64,000 nucleotides of DNA, from NCBI RefSeq assembly GCF_011378905.1, contig NZ_WTPY01000009.1, forward strand, positions 87,633-151,632, written 5' to 3'. A program made the translations under genes and the position numbers. Below the pieces are notes generated by a model that saw nothing but the letters and a program-made list of their open reading frames with translations, was not told the origin of the DNA and searched no databases. This stretch comes from Paraglaciecola sp. 20A4 (GTDB lineage Bacteria > Pseudomonadota > Gammaproteobacteria > Enterobacterales > Alteromonadaceae). This document shows, in pieces, positions 55,179 through 64,000 of the stretch. Position 1 is the first letter of the stretch. Each line of letters begins with the position of its first letter.

Positions 55179-56576
55179 TTAGAAAGTCTTGTGCAGCAAG
55201 ATACTAAATTCAGTTTGCCCGTTTGCTGATGCTACGTTTATCATCCCCCCCTGGGCTTCGATGATGGCTTTGGCGATGGCTAACCCTAAACCTGCACCAT
55301 CACTGTGGCGCTGGCGGGATGGATCAACTCGATAAAAGCGGTCGAACAGGTGTGTTAAATGTTCCTGAGGAATTGTATCGCCCGGGTTGAGTACCGAAAT
55401 ACTGATCATATCTGGGCTTTGTTCGCTAAGTCGAACGGTGACGGTTTCCCCAGCCAAAGTATGGCGGATCGCATTCGATAATAAATTCGTCAGCGCATGA
55501 CGTAACAAGGTCTGATCGGCACTGACATAAGCCATGTCACCTATTAGTTGTAATCTAATCTGTGACTCTTCCGCTAACGCTTCAAAGAATTCAAACAAGG
55601 CGTTAATTTCATCTTTAAGATACAAGCTCTGTTTTTGCGGCTTGATTAATCCGTTTTGACTCTTAGCCAGTAATAGCATGTCGCTGATCATTTTATTCAA
55701 ACGCTCTTGTTCTTCTAAGTTCGAGAATAACAAGTCACGATATTCGTCGTTAGTGCGTACTTTAGACAAGCTCACTTGGGTTTGAGTAATAATATTTGTT
55801 AAAGGGGTGCGCAATTCGTGGGCAATATCAGCACTAAAATGAGATAAGCGCTGGAATCCTTCTTCGAGGCGATTAAGCATATGATTGAACGAGTGGACCA
55901 TATCTTCTAGTTCTAAAGGCACAGCATGTTTATCTAGCCGCACGTCGAGCTTATTGGTTTGAATATGCCTCATTTTGTCACTCAAACCACGCAAAGGGTT
56001 CAATCCTTGATATACAGCAAGCCATGCTGCTAATAATGTGAGTAGGCATGAACCAAGTAATATGTACCATAAACTATGTCGTAATTCCGTTAGAAAATGC
56101 GTGTGAAAACTCATGTCTATAGCGCTGATAACCCGATACTCTACATTCGGAGTTTTAATTAACGTCACTACTCCTCGATACATATTGTCGCCGAGCTGCC
56201 AGTGCTGAATGTCACTTTGATTGAATTGAGTGGATACGGGCGCCTCTTTCGCCGCATCGACGAAATCTAATTCTGAATTACTGAAGAAAGGCCTACAATC
56301 CCCCATAGAAACTTGATAGAAGACTCCGTGATGTCCCGCCACAGCTAGCGATAAACTCTGTTGTTCTTCAGCAACTTGTCCATTGTGCTGTACTAAGATA
56401 TCTTCGATGGAATGGACAATAACAGCGAGTTCTTCCCCATCTTGTTGGATAAAATGATGTTCAATCGAGCTGATCAGTAAATGACGTACTAAAATAAGAC
56501 ACACTGAGATGGTTATCGCGACAAACAACACCACTCTAATAGTCAGTGACATGGGTCTTCGACTAACTATTTTCAT
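55179..56576 (-). CDS. cusS: Heavy-metal sensor histidine kinase (CusS-like)
   Basis: A 465-residue kinase: TM1 (about 12-32), periplasmic sensor (about 33-170), TM2 (about 173-193), HAMP (about 195-247), dimerisation/H-box [19 protein letters not shown]-box [16 protein letters not shown] and G-box [18 protein letters not shown]. Wording and length fit the CusS/CopS heavy-metal kinase family. The ATG at 56576 has GAGGAAA upstream and overlaps the regulator's stop by 14 nt, so a longer frame to 56612 is not needed. It senses periplasmic copper, judged by the cop genes across the promoter. Confidence 0.9.
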   Translation of the reverse strand: MKIVSRRPMSLTIRVVLFVAITISVCLILVRHLLISSIEHHFIQQDGEELAVIVHSIEDILVQHNGQVAEEQQSLSLAVAGHHGVFYQVSMGDCRPFFSNSELDFVDAAKEAPVSTQFNQSDIQHWQLGDNMYRGVVTLIKTPNVEYRVISAIDMSFHTHFLTELRHSLWYILLGSCLLTLLAAWLAVYQGLNPLRGLSDKMRHIQTNKLDVRLDKHAVPLELEDMVHSFNHMLNRLEEGFQRLSHFSADIAHELRTPLTNIITQTQVSLSKVRTNDEYRDLLFSNLEEQERLNKMISDMLLLAKSQNGLIKPQKQSLYLKDEINALFEFFEALAEESQIRLQLIGDMAYVSADQTLLRHALTNLLSNAIRHTLAGETVTVRLSEQSPDMISISVLNPGDTIPQEHLTHLFDRFYRVDPSRQRHSDGAGLGLAIAKAIIEAQGGMINVASANGQTEFSILLHKTF

Positions 56577-57255
56577 CAGTTTCCTCTTCGTCCAACTTAT
56601 AACCCATACCACGAACGGTATGAATTAATTTCGGCTCGAAGTTATCGTCAATTTTTGCCCGTAAGCGTCGAATAGCCACGTCAATAACGTTGGTGTCACT
56701 GTCAAAATTCATATCCCACACCTGAGATGCAATCAGCGAACGAGGTAGCACCTCTCCACGTCTGCGCACCAATAATTCAAGTAAGCAAAACTCTTTATGG
56801 CTCAAGGAAATTTTCGTCCCATTACGCATCACTTTACGCCTAGGCAAATCCAAGTGTAAATCGGCCACATGCAGTTCATCTTGCACTTGCGCAATATGAC
56901 CACGTCTGAGTAATGTGCGTACCCGCGCGAGTACCTCAGAAAAAGCAAATGGCTTGATTAAGTAATCATCAGCGCCTAATTCAAGGCCTTTTACCCTATC
57001 GTCAACGCTGTCTCGTGCTGACAAAAAAAGGACGGGTGTATGATTATTCGCCTCACGCATAGACTGTATTATGCGCAAGCCACTCACATCGGGCAGCATG
57101 ACATCTAAAATAATCACATCAAAGGATTCGGTCATCGCCTGATGGTGCCCATCTAAGCCATTACGCGCTAATGCCACCATAAACCCGGATTCAGTTAAGC
57201 CTTGCTTAAGATAATCACCGGTTTTTACTTCATCTTCTACTATCAGTAATCGCAT
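56563..57255 (-). CDS. cusR: OmpR-family response regulator (CusR-like)
   Basis: A roughly 230-residue regulator starting [20 protein letters not shown]; the frame reaches 57312 but the receiver domain begins here. The phospho-acceptor Asp is in [13 protein letters not shown] (about residue 51); the winged-helix C-terminal domain has [20 protein letters not shown] and [15 protein letters not shown]. It resembles CusR/CopR. It would bind the palindrome at 57325-57340 and activate the divergent cop operon and its own. Confidence 0.92.
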   Translation of the reverse strand: MRLLIVEDEVKTGDYLKQGLTESGFMVALARNGLDGHHQAMTESFDVIILDVMLPDVSGLRIIQSMREANNHTPVLFLSARDSVDDRVKGLELGADDYLIKPFAFSEVLARVRTLLRRGHIAQVQDELHVADLHLDLPRRKVMRNGTKISLSHKEFCLLELLVRRRGEVLPRSLIASQVWDMNFDSDTNVIDVAIRRLRAKIDDNFEPKLIHTVRGMGYKLDEEETDENS

Positions 57256-57324
57256 ATTCAGTTTTAGCCTTGGTAGATGTTCATAAGCTTGCGCTAATTT
57301 ACCTAACAGCAAGGTGACCGTAAG

Positions 57325-57340
57325 ATTACAACTTTGTCAT
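57325..57340. promoter_or_regulatory. CusR/CopR-box-like palindrome
   Basis: ATTACAA-CT-TTGTCAT is a 7-2-7 inverted repeat with one mismatch, very close to the known CusR-type copper box (ATGACAA-NN-TTGTCAT). It lies between the divergent cusR-like gene and copA. A second, shorter inverted repeat TGTC-GGT-GACA follows about 12 bp later. Confidence 0.65.
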
Positions 57341-57421
57341 CTTTGCGTCATGTCGGTGACAGGTGCATTTAAGTAGACTGGCAGCATTGAAATAGAAGAT
57401 AAAGGTTAAAGGTGATAAATA

Positions 57422-59170
57422 ATGAATTCGTTTACTCGGCAGTTTCCTGAGTCATTACCACGTCGCCGCTTTGTGCAAGGATTGGCAATCGGCGGAGTAT
57501 TGACCTCGGTTCCCACGGTATTGCACGGCGCGCCTCGCTCTCAGGACTTAACCTCGACAGGCTATGCACCACAACTGAGTGGAAAGACTATTAATTTAGA
57601 AATTGGCGCTGCCCCGGTCAATTTCACCGGTGTTGTGCGTATGGGAACCACCATAAATGGCACTATACCTGCGCCAACGATTCGTCTCGTCGAGGGCGAC
57701 GAAGTTACTATTAATGTAACAAACCGCTTGAACGTGCCGAGTTCCATTCATTGGCATGGCATTATTCTGCCTTACCAGATGGATGGTGTGCCAGGTTTGA
57801 GTTACCCCGGTATTATGCCGGGTGAAACCTTCACCTACCGCTTCACCTTAAATCAAAGTGGCACATATTGGTACCACTCTCACAGTGGCTTTCAAGAAAT
57901 GACCGGCATGTATGGCGCGTTAATTATCGAGCCAAGAGAAACCGACATTATTCAAAGCGATCGGGATCTTGTGGTGCAGTTATCTGACTGGACGGATGAA
58001 AATCCGATGAAAGTATTCGGCAAATTGAAAACCCAAAGTGATTATTACAATTTCAATCAACCTACGGTGCAAGACTTTGTTAAAGATGTATCTAGAAATG
58101 GCTTAAACAGCGCATTAGCCAACCGCAAAATGTGGAACGAGATGCGTATGAGTCCCACAGATTTGGCGGATTTGTCTAACGCTACCCTGACCTACCTAAT
58201 GAATGGCACTACGCCTATGGGCAATTGGCGGGGTATCTTCAAACCCGGTGAAAAAGTGCGTTTACGCTTTATTAATGGCTCAAGCAATAGCTTTTTCGAT
58301 GTGCGCATTCCTGAATTAAAAATGACTGTTGTTCAGGCTGATGGACAAAACATTGAGCCGGTCAGCGTCGATGAGTTTCGTTTTGGCCCGGGAGAAACTT
58401 ATGACGTCATTGTGCAACCTAAAAATGATGCCTACACCCTGTTTGCGCAAAGCATGGACCGTAGTGGCTACGCCCGTGGGACCTTAGCCATAGCAGAAAG
58501 TCTAGACGCCCCGGTTCCGGCACTGGATCCGGTGGAGTGGCTCACCATGTCTGACATGATGGGCGATATGTCAAACAGGTCAGCGATGAACCCGTCAATG
58601 GATCATAGCCAACACAATATGCAAAGTGGCTCTTTGGCTGTCGCATCAAGCACGGTGCGCCATGCCAGCACCGAATATGGCCCGTCGGTAGACATGCGCG
58701 TCGATATGCCACGTACTAATTTAGACGACCCAGGTATTGGCTTAAGAAAGAACGGACGCCGGGTACTCACCTTAGCTGATTTGCATTCTCTGGCTGGTAT
58801 TACTGACCACCGTGAGCCGGAGGCAGAAATAGAGCTGCATTTAACGGGCAATATGGAACGCTACAGCTGGTCAATTGATGGACTCGAATTCGGCGAAAGT
58901 ACACCGGTACATATGAAGCACAATCAACGTGTCAGGGTCATTTTGCAAAATGACACTATGATGACGCACCCGATGCACTTACATGGGATGTGGAGTGATT
59001 TAGAAAACCAACAATCGGCAGTGCAAGTAAGAAGACACACTATTCCGGTACAACCGGCACAGCGAATTAGCTTCTTAACGACGCCTCATGATGTGGGCCG
59101 CTGGGCTTGGCATTGTCATCTTTTATTTCATATGGACGCGGGCATGTTCCGTGAAGTGGTGGTCGCATGA
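57422..59170 (+). CDS. copA: CopA-type periplasmic multicopper oxidase
   Basis: A 582-residue multicopper oxidase. A Tat signal peptide (PRRRFVQGLAIGGVLTS) directs folded export. Copper ligands are visible: HWHG (His110, His112), WYHSHSG about 40 residues later, and C-terminal MTHPMHLHGMW and WAWHCHLLFHMDAGM with the type-1 copper Cys and axial Met. A Met/His-rich insert (MSDMMGDMSNRSAMNPSMDH, about 378-397) suits extra copper binding, as in CopA/PcoA. It oxidises Cu(I) and sequesters copper in the periplasm. AAGGTGATAA precedes the ATG. It is first in the cop operon; copB overlaps by 4 nt. Confidence 0.93.
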   Translation: MNSFTRQFPESLPRRRFVQGLAIGGVLTSVPTVLHGAPRSQDLTSTGYAPQLSGKTINLEIGAAPVNFTGVVRMGTTINGTIPAPTIRLVEGDEVTINVTNRLNVPSSIHWHGIILPYQMDGVPGLSYPGIMPGETFTYRFTLNQSGTYWYHSHSGFQEMTGMYGALIIEPRETDIIQSDRDLVVQLSDWTDENPMKVFGKLKTQSDYYNFNQPTVQDFVKDVSRNGLNSALANRKMWNEMRMSPTDLADLSNATLTYLMNGTTPMGNWRGIFKPGEKVRLRFINGSSNSFFDVRIPELKMTVVQADGQNIEPVSVDEFRFGPGETYDVIVQPKNDAYTLFAQSMDRSGYARGTLAIAESLDAPVPALDPVEWLTMSDMMGDMSNRSAMNPSMDHSQHNMQSGSLAVASSTVRHASTEYGPSVDMRVDMPRTNLDDPGIGLRKNGRRVLTLADLHSLAGITDHREPEAEIELHLTGNMERYSWSIDGLEFGESTPVHMKHNQRVRVILQNDTMMTHPMHLHGMWSDLENQQSAVQVRRHTIPVQPAQRISFLTTPHDVGRWAWHCHLLFHMDAGMFREVVVA

Positions 59171-60282
59171 TTAATCCTCTAAATACGCTTTCAGCTGCGG
59201 GTATCTTATTCTCTTGCAGTGCTTTGTTGACCAGCCAAAATGTTGAGGCGCTGCAATATTCTGAGCAAAACGCCGCTGCACAAGAGCAAGCATCTGGCGC
59301 AATGGATCACAGTAAAATGGACCATAGCGAGATGGACATGGACGCCATGGCTCAAGGCGCTATGGATCACAGTAAGATGGACCATAGCAAGATGAACATG
59401 GACGCCACGGATCAAGGCGCTATGGATCACAGTAAGATGAACCATAGCGAGATGGACATGGACGCCACGGACCAAAGCACCATGGATCACAGCAAGATGG
59501 ACATGGACACCATGGATCACAGTGCAATGAAAATGCAACCTCAAGGCGGGGAGGCACCCGCGAATGCCCGCGATCCCCATGCTTATTCATCAGGTTATAC
59601 CTTAACGGACGGACCCTATGCGCTTGCTATCCCAAAGCGCCTTACCTTAGCGGACGAACACAGCTTTTGGTCAGTATTAGGTGACCGACTAGAGTACAAC
59701 AACGATGAAAACAGCACTGTCTATGACGTGCAAGGGTGGTATGGCACTACTTTTGAGCGTGCAGTCGTAAAAGCAGAAGGAGACGTAGTTCAAGGCCAGC
59801 TAGTAGAAAGTCAAACTGAGCTATTGTGGTCCCATGCTGTCACTGCCTACTGGGATACACAGCTAGGGGTAAGATTTGATCAATACGATGAGGGCGAAAG
59901 TCGTCAGTGGTTAGCATTAAGTTTACAAGGGCTCGCTCCCTATTGGTTTGAAGTCGATATCGGCGCTTACGTGGGTGAAAATGGCCGCACTGCACTTTCG
60001 GCAGAAGCTGAATACGAGTTGCTGCTTACGCAGCGCTGGGTACTACAAAGCCGCGTAGAAATGAGCATCAATGGTAAAGACGATGAAATAAACGGTGTGG
60101 GGAAAGGGCTTTCGGCGCTCAGTGCGGGTATGCGTTTACGCTATGAATTTTCTCGTCAGTTTGCTCCTTACGTCGGTATTGAGTGGACCCAAAAATACGG
60201 CAATAGTGCTGACTTTGCTCGCGCTAAAAATGAAGAAGTGAGTAATACCAGTGTGGTGGCAGGATTGCGTTTTTGGTTTTAA
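59167..60282 (+). CDS. copB: CopB-type outer-membrane copper resistance protein
   Basis: A 371-residue protein with a signal peptide (about 1-28), a Met/His/Asp-rich copper-binding region (about 46-125) built from 20-residue repeats beginning MDHSKM, and a C-terminal CopB barrel domain (about 165-371) with WSVLGDRLEYNNDE, TAYWDTQLGVRFDQYDEGES and FAPYVGIEWTQKYG, ending VVAGLRFWF. CopB proteins help move or hold copper at the outer membrane with CopA. The 4-nt overlap with copA implies coupled translation. Confidence 0.93.
   Translation: MINPLNTLSAAGILFSCSALLTSQNVEALQYSEQNAAAQEQASGAMDHSKMDHSEMDMDAMAQGAMDHSKMDHSKMNMDATDQGAMDHSKMNHSEMDMDATDQSTMDHSKMDMDTMDHSAMKMQPQGGEAPANARDPHAYSSGYTLTDGPYALAIPKRLTLADEHSFWSVLGDRLEYNNDENSTVYDVQGWYGTTFERAVVKAEGDVVQGQLVESQTELLWSHAVTAYWDTQLGVRFDQYDEGESRQWLALSLQGLAPYWFEVDIGAYVGENGRTALSAEAEYELLLTQRWVLQSRVEMSINGKDDEINGVGKGLSALSAGMRLRYEFSRQFAPYVGIEWTQKYGNSADFARAKNEEVSNTSVVAGLRFWF
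59302..59535 (+). repeat. 60-bp tandem repeat in copB encoding Met/His copper-binding motif
   Basis: Three full 60-bp units start at 59302, 59362 and 59422, and a partial unit starts at 59482. Each encodes 20 residues opening MDHSKM(D/N)HS followed by MDMDA or a near variant. Units vary by single substitutions only, so copy number could change by slippage or recombination. Confidence 0.9.
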
Positions 60283-60348
60283 TCGAATCCTCGTCTCCCA
60301 CCCCCTATTTTAATCATGATTGACATTATTAAAAACAATGAGGTTCCA

Positions 60349-60756
60349 ATGAGAAGAATAAAAATTGCCACATGTATTTTAGGATTGGCTATCAGCACCG
60401 CAAGTATGGCCCATGTTGGGCTTAAGCAGGCATCTCCGGCACAGGACGCTATGCTGGTGCAAAGCCCGAGCAATTTATCACTGACCTTCAGTGATAAAGT
60501 TCGCCTCATTAAGGTGAGCATCAATGCTGACAATCAAGCTCCTGTGGAATTTGGTTTCAAGGCAAATGCGGACGCTGGGGCAATGTATGAGTGGCCTTTA
60601 CCCAGCTTTGCAGCAGGCACCTATGGGGTTAATTGGGTCGCCTTAGGTGAAGACGGACATAAAATATCTGGCCAATATCAATTTACTTTGCACGGGCAAG
60701 GCATGATGAATGATATGCCTATGGAAGATACCTCTCACAACGCACATAAGCACTAG
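60349..60756 (+). CDS. copC: CopC-type periplasmic copper chaperone
   Basis: A 135-residue protein. The ATG at 60349 has GAGG six bases upstream and starts a signal peptide ending SMA|H, so that His1 of the mature protein can serve as the N-terminal copper ligand typical of CopC. ASPAQDAML, LTFSDKVRLIKVSI and YGVNWVALGEDGHKISGQYQ give the CopC fold, the last with the conserved Asp and His. A longer frame from 60316 would hide the signal. It lies 66 bp after copB and 13 bp before copD. Confidence 0.92.
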   Translation: MRRIKIATCILGLAISTASMAHVGLKQASPAQDAMLVQSPSNLSLTFSDKVRLIKVSINADNQAPVEFGFKANADAGAMYEWPLPSFAAGTYGVNWVALGEDGHKISGQYQFTLHGQGMMNDMPMEDTSHNAHKH

Positions 60757-60769
60757 GTAACGCAAGTTA

Positions 60770-61705
60770 ATGGATATATCCACTTGGTCAATTTTATTAC
60801 TACTAACAAAACTGCTTAGTTATATGGGCGTAGCTGCTTTCTTCGGTGGCTTATTGATTACCTACATGCTGGTAAAAGGCCAAAGGGGTAGCACGAGCAG
60901 CAATGATGAATATTGCTCGATTATTTATCGTTGGCAACTAAAATGGCTCGCTGCATCCCTGATTGCGGCCCTGTTGTACCTGCCATTGCAGGCCGGCTCA
61001 ATGGCAGAAGCTGGATTATCTGGCATGGTTGACAGCATGATGCTAAACATCGCTTGGCAATCTGTGCTGGGCACGCAAACCTTGTGGCGGATATTGGGCC
61101 TAGTATTAATAATCGGGTGGCTGTTATGGATACACCTAAGCCAACGTAAGATCTCCCTTAACTCCGCTCGAAGCCGTTTCAAACCGAGCCAATACGCCTT
61201 AGGCTTGATATTTGGCTTGATACTCGCGGCAAGTTTTTCCCTTTCAGGTCACCCGGCCGAACTGGGATTAACAGCACAAGTACTATTAACCTTGCATGTC
61301 ATCGCCATGGCGAGTTGGGCTGGTGCGCTATGGCCACTATATATAAGTTGTCGCCTACTCCCCAGCGATAAGCTTAGCCTTATCATGCATCAATACGGGC
61401 AAATCGCTATGATCATAGTCGCCATATTGATCATATGCGGCGGTATATTAATTGTGCAGCTACTCGGCTCAGTTGGCGAGTTATTTACTTCCGGCTACGG
61501 GCAATTATTTTTGCTCAAATTAACCTTAGTCAGCAGTATGTTACTGGTAGGCGCATGGCATAAATTTTCTTTGGTACCTGAGTTGCTCCGCAGCCATAAC
61601 CCTTCACCGCTCAAAAAGTCCATCGCGCTCGAAGGCTTCATTTGCATTGGCGTGTTACTCGTCACCAGTATATTTACCACCTTAGTGGGACCTGTGATGC
61701 ATTAA
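60770..61705 (+). CDS. copD: CopD-family inner-membrane copper protein
   Basis: A 311-residue polytopic protein with about eight hydrophobic segments. SFSLSGHPAELGLTAQVLLT and LHVIAMASWAGALWPLY (about 160-195) are the CopD signature with conserved histidines; GAWHKFSLVPELL follows later. CopD works with CopC to carry copper into or across the inner membrane. It is in the cop operon, 13 bp after copC. Confidence 0.9.
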   Translation: MDISTWSILLLLTKLLSYMGVAAFFGGLLITYMLVKGQRGSTSSNDEYCSIIYRWQLKWLAASLIAALLYLPLQAGSMAEAGLSGMVDSMMLNIAWQSVLGTQTLWRILGLVLIIGWLLWIHLSQRKISLNSARSRFKPSQYALGLIFGLILAASFSLSGHPAELGLTAQVLLTLHVIAMASWAGALWPLYISCRLLPSDKLSLIMHQYGQIAMIIVAILIICGGILIVQLLGSVGELFTSGYGQLFLLKLTLVSSMLLVGAWHKFSLVPELLRSHNPSPLKKSIALEGFICIGVLLVTSIFTTLVGPVMH

Positions 61706-61740
61706 ATGCAGTTAACAATTACAATAAAAAAGGCAAAAAC

Positions 61741-62229
61741 ATGTTAACAAATACTGTACGTAATACATTAAAAGCAAGCGCAGTCATATTCTGCGCATCA
61801 TTCTCATTAAATATTTATGCCCATGGCAATGAAGTGCATGAAACAAAAGATCCCATGTTTGTCGGTCTAGCGTTAGCACCCGCAAAAACCGTAACCGCTT
61901 TTCATCAAGCTTTAAAACAAGGTGACCAAGCCGCTGCCCGGGCGACACTGGCTGATGATGTGTTAATATTTGAAGGTGGTGTCGAGCGCTCAGCCGACGA
62001 ATATGCCAACCACCATATGTTAGCCGATATGAAGTTTTTAGCTCAGATGAACAGTACCCCGTTAGAGCAACAAGTCTATGTGTTAGGCGACCTTGCTTAC
62101 TCGATTGCCAGAAAGCGAACCCAGGGTGAATACAAAGACAATACCTTAGACTATATTGGCTTTGAAACCATTGTGCTTAAGAAAGTCGATGCTCTATGGA
62201 AAATTGCTCATATTCACTGGTCAAAATAA
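61741..62229 (+). CDS. NTF2-like (SnoaL/DUF4440-type) periplasmic protein
   Basis: A 162-residue protein with a signal peptide (to about 27, ending NIYAH). The remainder has the NTF2-like alpha-plus-beta pattern: TVTAFHQALKQGDQAAARAT, DVLIFEGGVERSADEYANHH, LGDLAYSIARKRTQG, and WKIAHIHWSK at the end. Such proteins often follow copper resistance genes, but their task is unknown. The ATG at 61741 has AAAAAGG upstream. Confidence 0.82.
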   Translation: MLTNTVRNTLKASAVIFCASFSLNIYAHGNEVHETKDPMFVGLALAPAKTVTAFHQALKQGDQAAARATLADDVLIFEGGVERSADEYANHHMLADMKFLAQMNSTPLEQQVYVLGDLAYSIARKRTQGEYKDNTLDYIGFETIVLKKVDALWKIAHIHWSK

Positions 62230-62239
62230 CGAGGTGTAC

Positions 62240-62767
62240 ATGCATTCACAGCATATTATTCTTTTACTCACTTTAGCATTGTCGGTATTAATAGGTTGTT
62301 CAGAGCCTGTGCCGAAGTCTCTAGAGCAAACAAATCAACACATTCCTGACTCCACTCAAAGTGAGAAAAATGTCAGCTTAAGGGTCTACAAAACACCCTC
62401 TTGCGGCTGTTGCAAAAAATGGATAAGCCATCTAGAAATGCAAGGAATATCCACCAGCGCAGTCAATTTACCGGACCTAGAAGAAGTAAGGTTTAATTTC
62501 GATATATCTCCGCGCTACCGTTCTTGTCATAGTGCAGTTTCTGAAAATGGTTATGTATTTGAAGGGCATGTACCGAGTAAATTTATAAAACAGTTTTTAA
62601 ACGATGTGCCAACAAAAGCTATCGGCCTTGCGGTACCAGGCATGCCAACTGGCTCCCCAGGTATGGAGATGGGCGATGAATTTATGCCTTATCAAATACT
62701 GCTATTACAGCGAGATGGCAGCAGTTTAGTATATGCAGAAGTAAGTCGTTACGAAGAGCAATTTTAG
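62240..62767 (+). CDS. DUF411 metal-binding lipoprotein
   Basis: A 175-residue protein. LLTLALSVLIGC is a lipoprotein signal with Cys20 or close to it; the following Ser favours the outer membrane. The DUF411 core starts VYKTPSCGCCKKWISHLEMQ with a CGCC cluster, and continues SCHSAVSENGYVFEGHVPSK and IGLAVPGMPTGSPGMEMGDE. DUF411 proteins are frequent in copper clusters and are presumed to bind Cu(I). The ATG at 62240 has GAGGTG upstream. It is last in the cop operon. Confidence 0.87.
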   Translation: MHSQHIILLLTLALSVLIGCSEPVPKSLEQTNQHIPDSTQSEKNVSLRVYKTPSCGCCKKWISHLEMQGISTSAVNLPDLEEVRFNFDISPRYRSCHSAVSENGYVFEGHVPSKFIKQFLNDVPTKAIGLAVPGMPTGSPGMEMGDEFMPYQILLLQRDGSSLVYAEVSRYEEQF

Positions 62768-62789
62768 CCCTGAACCTCCCACATCTGGC

Positions 62790-62825
62790 TTTACCCCTGA
62801 CGCCCAATCGGGGGCTTTCTTATAA
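62790..62825 (+). terminator. Possible terminator of the cop operon
   Basis: GCCC-AATCGG-GGGC followed by TTTCTT (62802-62821) can form a short hairpin about 35 bp after the DUF411 gene stop. The stem is only four to five pairs, so this is a weak call. Confidence 0.35.
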
Positions 62826-62961
62826 ATACCTCACGCAAATTGACCTACACTCGCCCAAATTTTAATAAAATCACAGTGCTAAAGTACTATTTCAGCTTCC
62901 ACTTGGCGCATCTATATTAAGTATCGTTACCATTCTAACAACAATAAAAGAGGTCACGATA

Positions 62962-63950
62962 ATGTCAAAAAATAAGAAGTGTCGTAAATTCCTGATCAGC
63001 TCGTTGATATGTATGCTGATACCGTTTAGCGCATTAGCATGTAAAGATGCCGTTGTGTTAGTCCACGGCAATACTGCTACCCCAGCAAGTTGGGATAATA
63101 CTTACAACTATCTATTGAGTAATGGTTATAGTAGTAGCGAAATCTATAAACCGGATTGGGGTAATACCAATTCCAGCAGATAAAAGTTGAGCTCAGAATA
63201 CATCCAGCGAATGTTGAGCAAGGCCTCGCTATGAAGGAATGGCTTTCCCCTTTCAAATACCGAAAAAGTAGCGCAATGTTCGCTGGGGTATTCCCTAAGG
63301 GCGAGTTTTAAAAAGACATACTCTGCGTTCCTCAACATCAAAATAGTCCACTATTAATTCATTTGAGCGCCTTGATAATGCCATTTTAAACTCTCGCTGA
63401 GACCACGTTTATCTGCTGGAGTTGGTAAAACTGCGCCGCTTGTAATAACCATAGCGGTAGCGAAGAGGTGCCTGTGCGTCAAGCCATTCAAAGTGCCTTA
63501 GCGTCCAGTTGCACAGGTAAAATTGATGTTATCGGCCATTCAATGGGTGCAACATTGGCCGCACAGCAAATTGATAAGTTAGCAGCGGCCAACCAAGTCG
63601 ATACCTTCGTGGGGATCGCCGGCGCCTTTTTAGGCTTAAAAAGCTGTGGCTACTACCCGTTCAATTTATGGAGTTCAACCTGTGGTTCGGCAGGTTTATC
63701 GGTCAATAATCCGTTTTTAGATAGCCTTTATAATGTGCCACTTGGGTCGAAGGTGTATTCTATTAAAAGCTATATTGATCAGATTATATGCTCCACAGGG
63801 AGCTGCACGATCGGCGGCTTGCATAGCAGCCGTATTGCCAATGAAGATGCAACATTCACTTATTCATTAGGCCATTTTGGCTTACAGACCGACACAGTGG
63901 TAAAGCAATACCAGCTTATACAATGTAACTGTCTTGTAAAAGACGTCTAG
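62962..63950 (+). pseudogene. Secreted triacylglycerol-lipase-like alpha/beta hydrolase, interrupted
   Basis: The 5' part (62962-63183) has AAGAGG before the ATG, a signal peptide ending SALAC, and the oxyanion-side block DAVVLVHGNTATPASWDN. It runs into the left inverted repeat of an inserted element and stops at TAA 63181-63183. The 3' part resumes after 63427 (coding sense CAACNNHSGSEEVPVRQAI) with the nucleophile elbow IDVIGHSMGATLA and a late histidine in LGHFGLQ, ending at 63950. The intact lipase would have about 235 residues. Joining the flanks over a single TA leaves the frame one base short, so an extra indel occurred or the element ends differ slightly. The product should be inactive. 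Confidence 0.8.
63165..63427. mobile_element. 263-bp MITE-like element with 20-bp terminal inverted repeats
   Basis: The left end TACCAATTCCAGCAGATAAA (63165-63184) and the reverse complement of the right end TACCAACTCCAGCAGATAAA (63408-63427) match at 19 of 20 bases, with weaker pairing continuing inwards (CTCAG on both). The ends TA-CCAA..TTGG-TA suggest a TA target duplication as in IS630/Tc1-mariner elements. No transposase is encoded; a minus-strand 65-codon frame inside is probably not a gene. It interrupts the lipase gene. Confidence 0.8.
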
Positions 63951-64000
63951 CCTAACTTAACATTCCATGGCAGCACCGATTCAATATCAGGTTCAGGCTG

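Noticed and set aside
59206..59580. Minus-strand frame opposite the copB repeats, rich in His and Val
   Set aside because: Shadow of the 60-bp coding repeat; copB is clearly the real gene.
63144..63341. 65-codon minus-strand frame inside the MITE-like element
   Set aside because: Not a transposase and no ribosome site seen; kept only as a curiosity in the element's description.
1..64000. Exosortase, LapA-type adhesin, CRISPR, prophage, tRNA or rRNA genes
   Set aside because: Looked for because of the PEP-CTERM-like tails and lapGD, and as a general survey; none could be supported in this window.

Overview
The window looks like a chromosomal segment of a marine gammaproteobacterium of the order Alteromonadales (Paraglaciecola/Glaciecola/Alteromonas type). 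This is inferred from protein flavour only: a TtpC/DUF3450-type TonB system, PEP-CTERM-like tails, a LapD/LapG pair, a cop cluster and moderate-to-low GC. No rRNA, tRNA, CRISPR array or prophage was seen.

Positions 1-43900 form a very large exopolysaccharide (EPS) locus. The left flank carries two GT4 glycosyltransferases, a surface lipoprotein with a beta-helix (possible polysaccharide lyase), a secreted protein with a PEP-CTERM-like tail, and a decayed IS4-family transposase. A plus-strand group (7281-13171) encodes an MBOAT O-acyltransferase, its SGNH-like partner, an OafA-type acyltransferase broken by one in-frame stop, and a WcaL-like glycosyltransferase. A minus-strand group runs from 26684 down to 13264: GT4, hexapeptide acetyltransferase, Wzy-like polymerase, two GT4, an intact OafA-type acyltransferase, GT2, GT-B, GT2, Wzx flippase and a pyruvyl transferase. 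Together they describe a Wzx/Wzy-dependent polymer with many sugars, acyl groups and pyruvate ketals.

At 27174-29777 lies a LapG/LapD pair, which links c-di-GMP to release of a surface adhesin; no adhesin gene is in the window. At 30803-40459 is the assembly and export machinery, resembling the second half of a Vibrio vps cluster: a second O-antigen-ligase/Wzy-family protein, a VpsP-like protein, a CpsB-type phosphatase, a Wzc-type co-polymerase/tyrosine kinase, an SLBB export protein, an outer-membrane barrel and the undecaprenyl-phosphate sugar transferase that starts synthesis. A GH8 glycosidase translationally coupled to another PEP-CTERM-like protein (40560-43894) closes the locus.

Positions 44630-52703 hold a TonB2-type energy system (DUF3450, TtpC, ExbB, ExbD, TonB, TPR protein) divergent from a TonB-dependent receptor. 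Next come a cytochrome c/FTR1 iron permease with a Fur-box-like site, then a copper resistance island (two-component system CusS/CusR type, CopA, CopB, CopC, CopD, an NTF2-like protein, a DUF411 protein) with a CusR-type palindrome in the divergent promoter. The right end has a secreted lipase gene interrupted by a 263-bp element with 20-bp terminal inverted repeats.

The least ordinary observations are the nonsense-split acyltransferase, the MITE-like insertion, 7-bp-period repeat arrays in gaps (one clear 16-unit array, one 6-unit array, one weak), and the pairing of a carbohydrate-active enzyme with a PEP-CTERM-like protein at both ends of the EPS locus.
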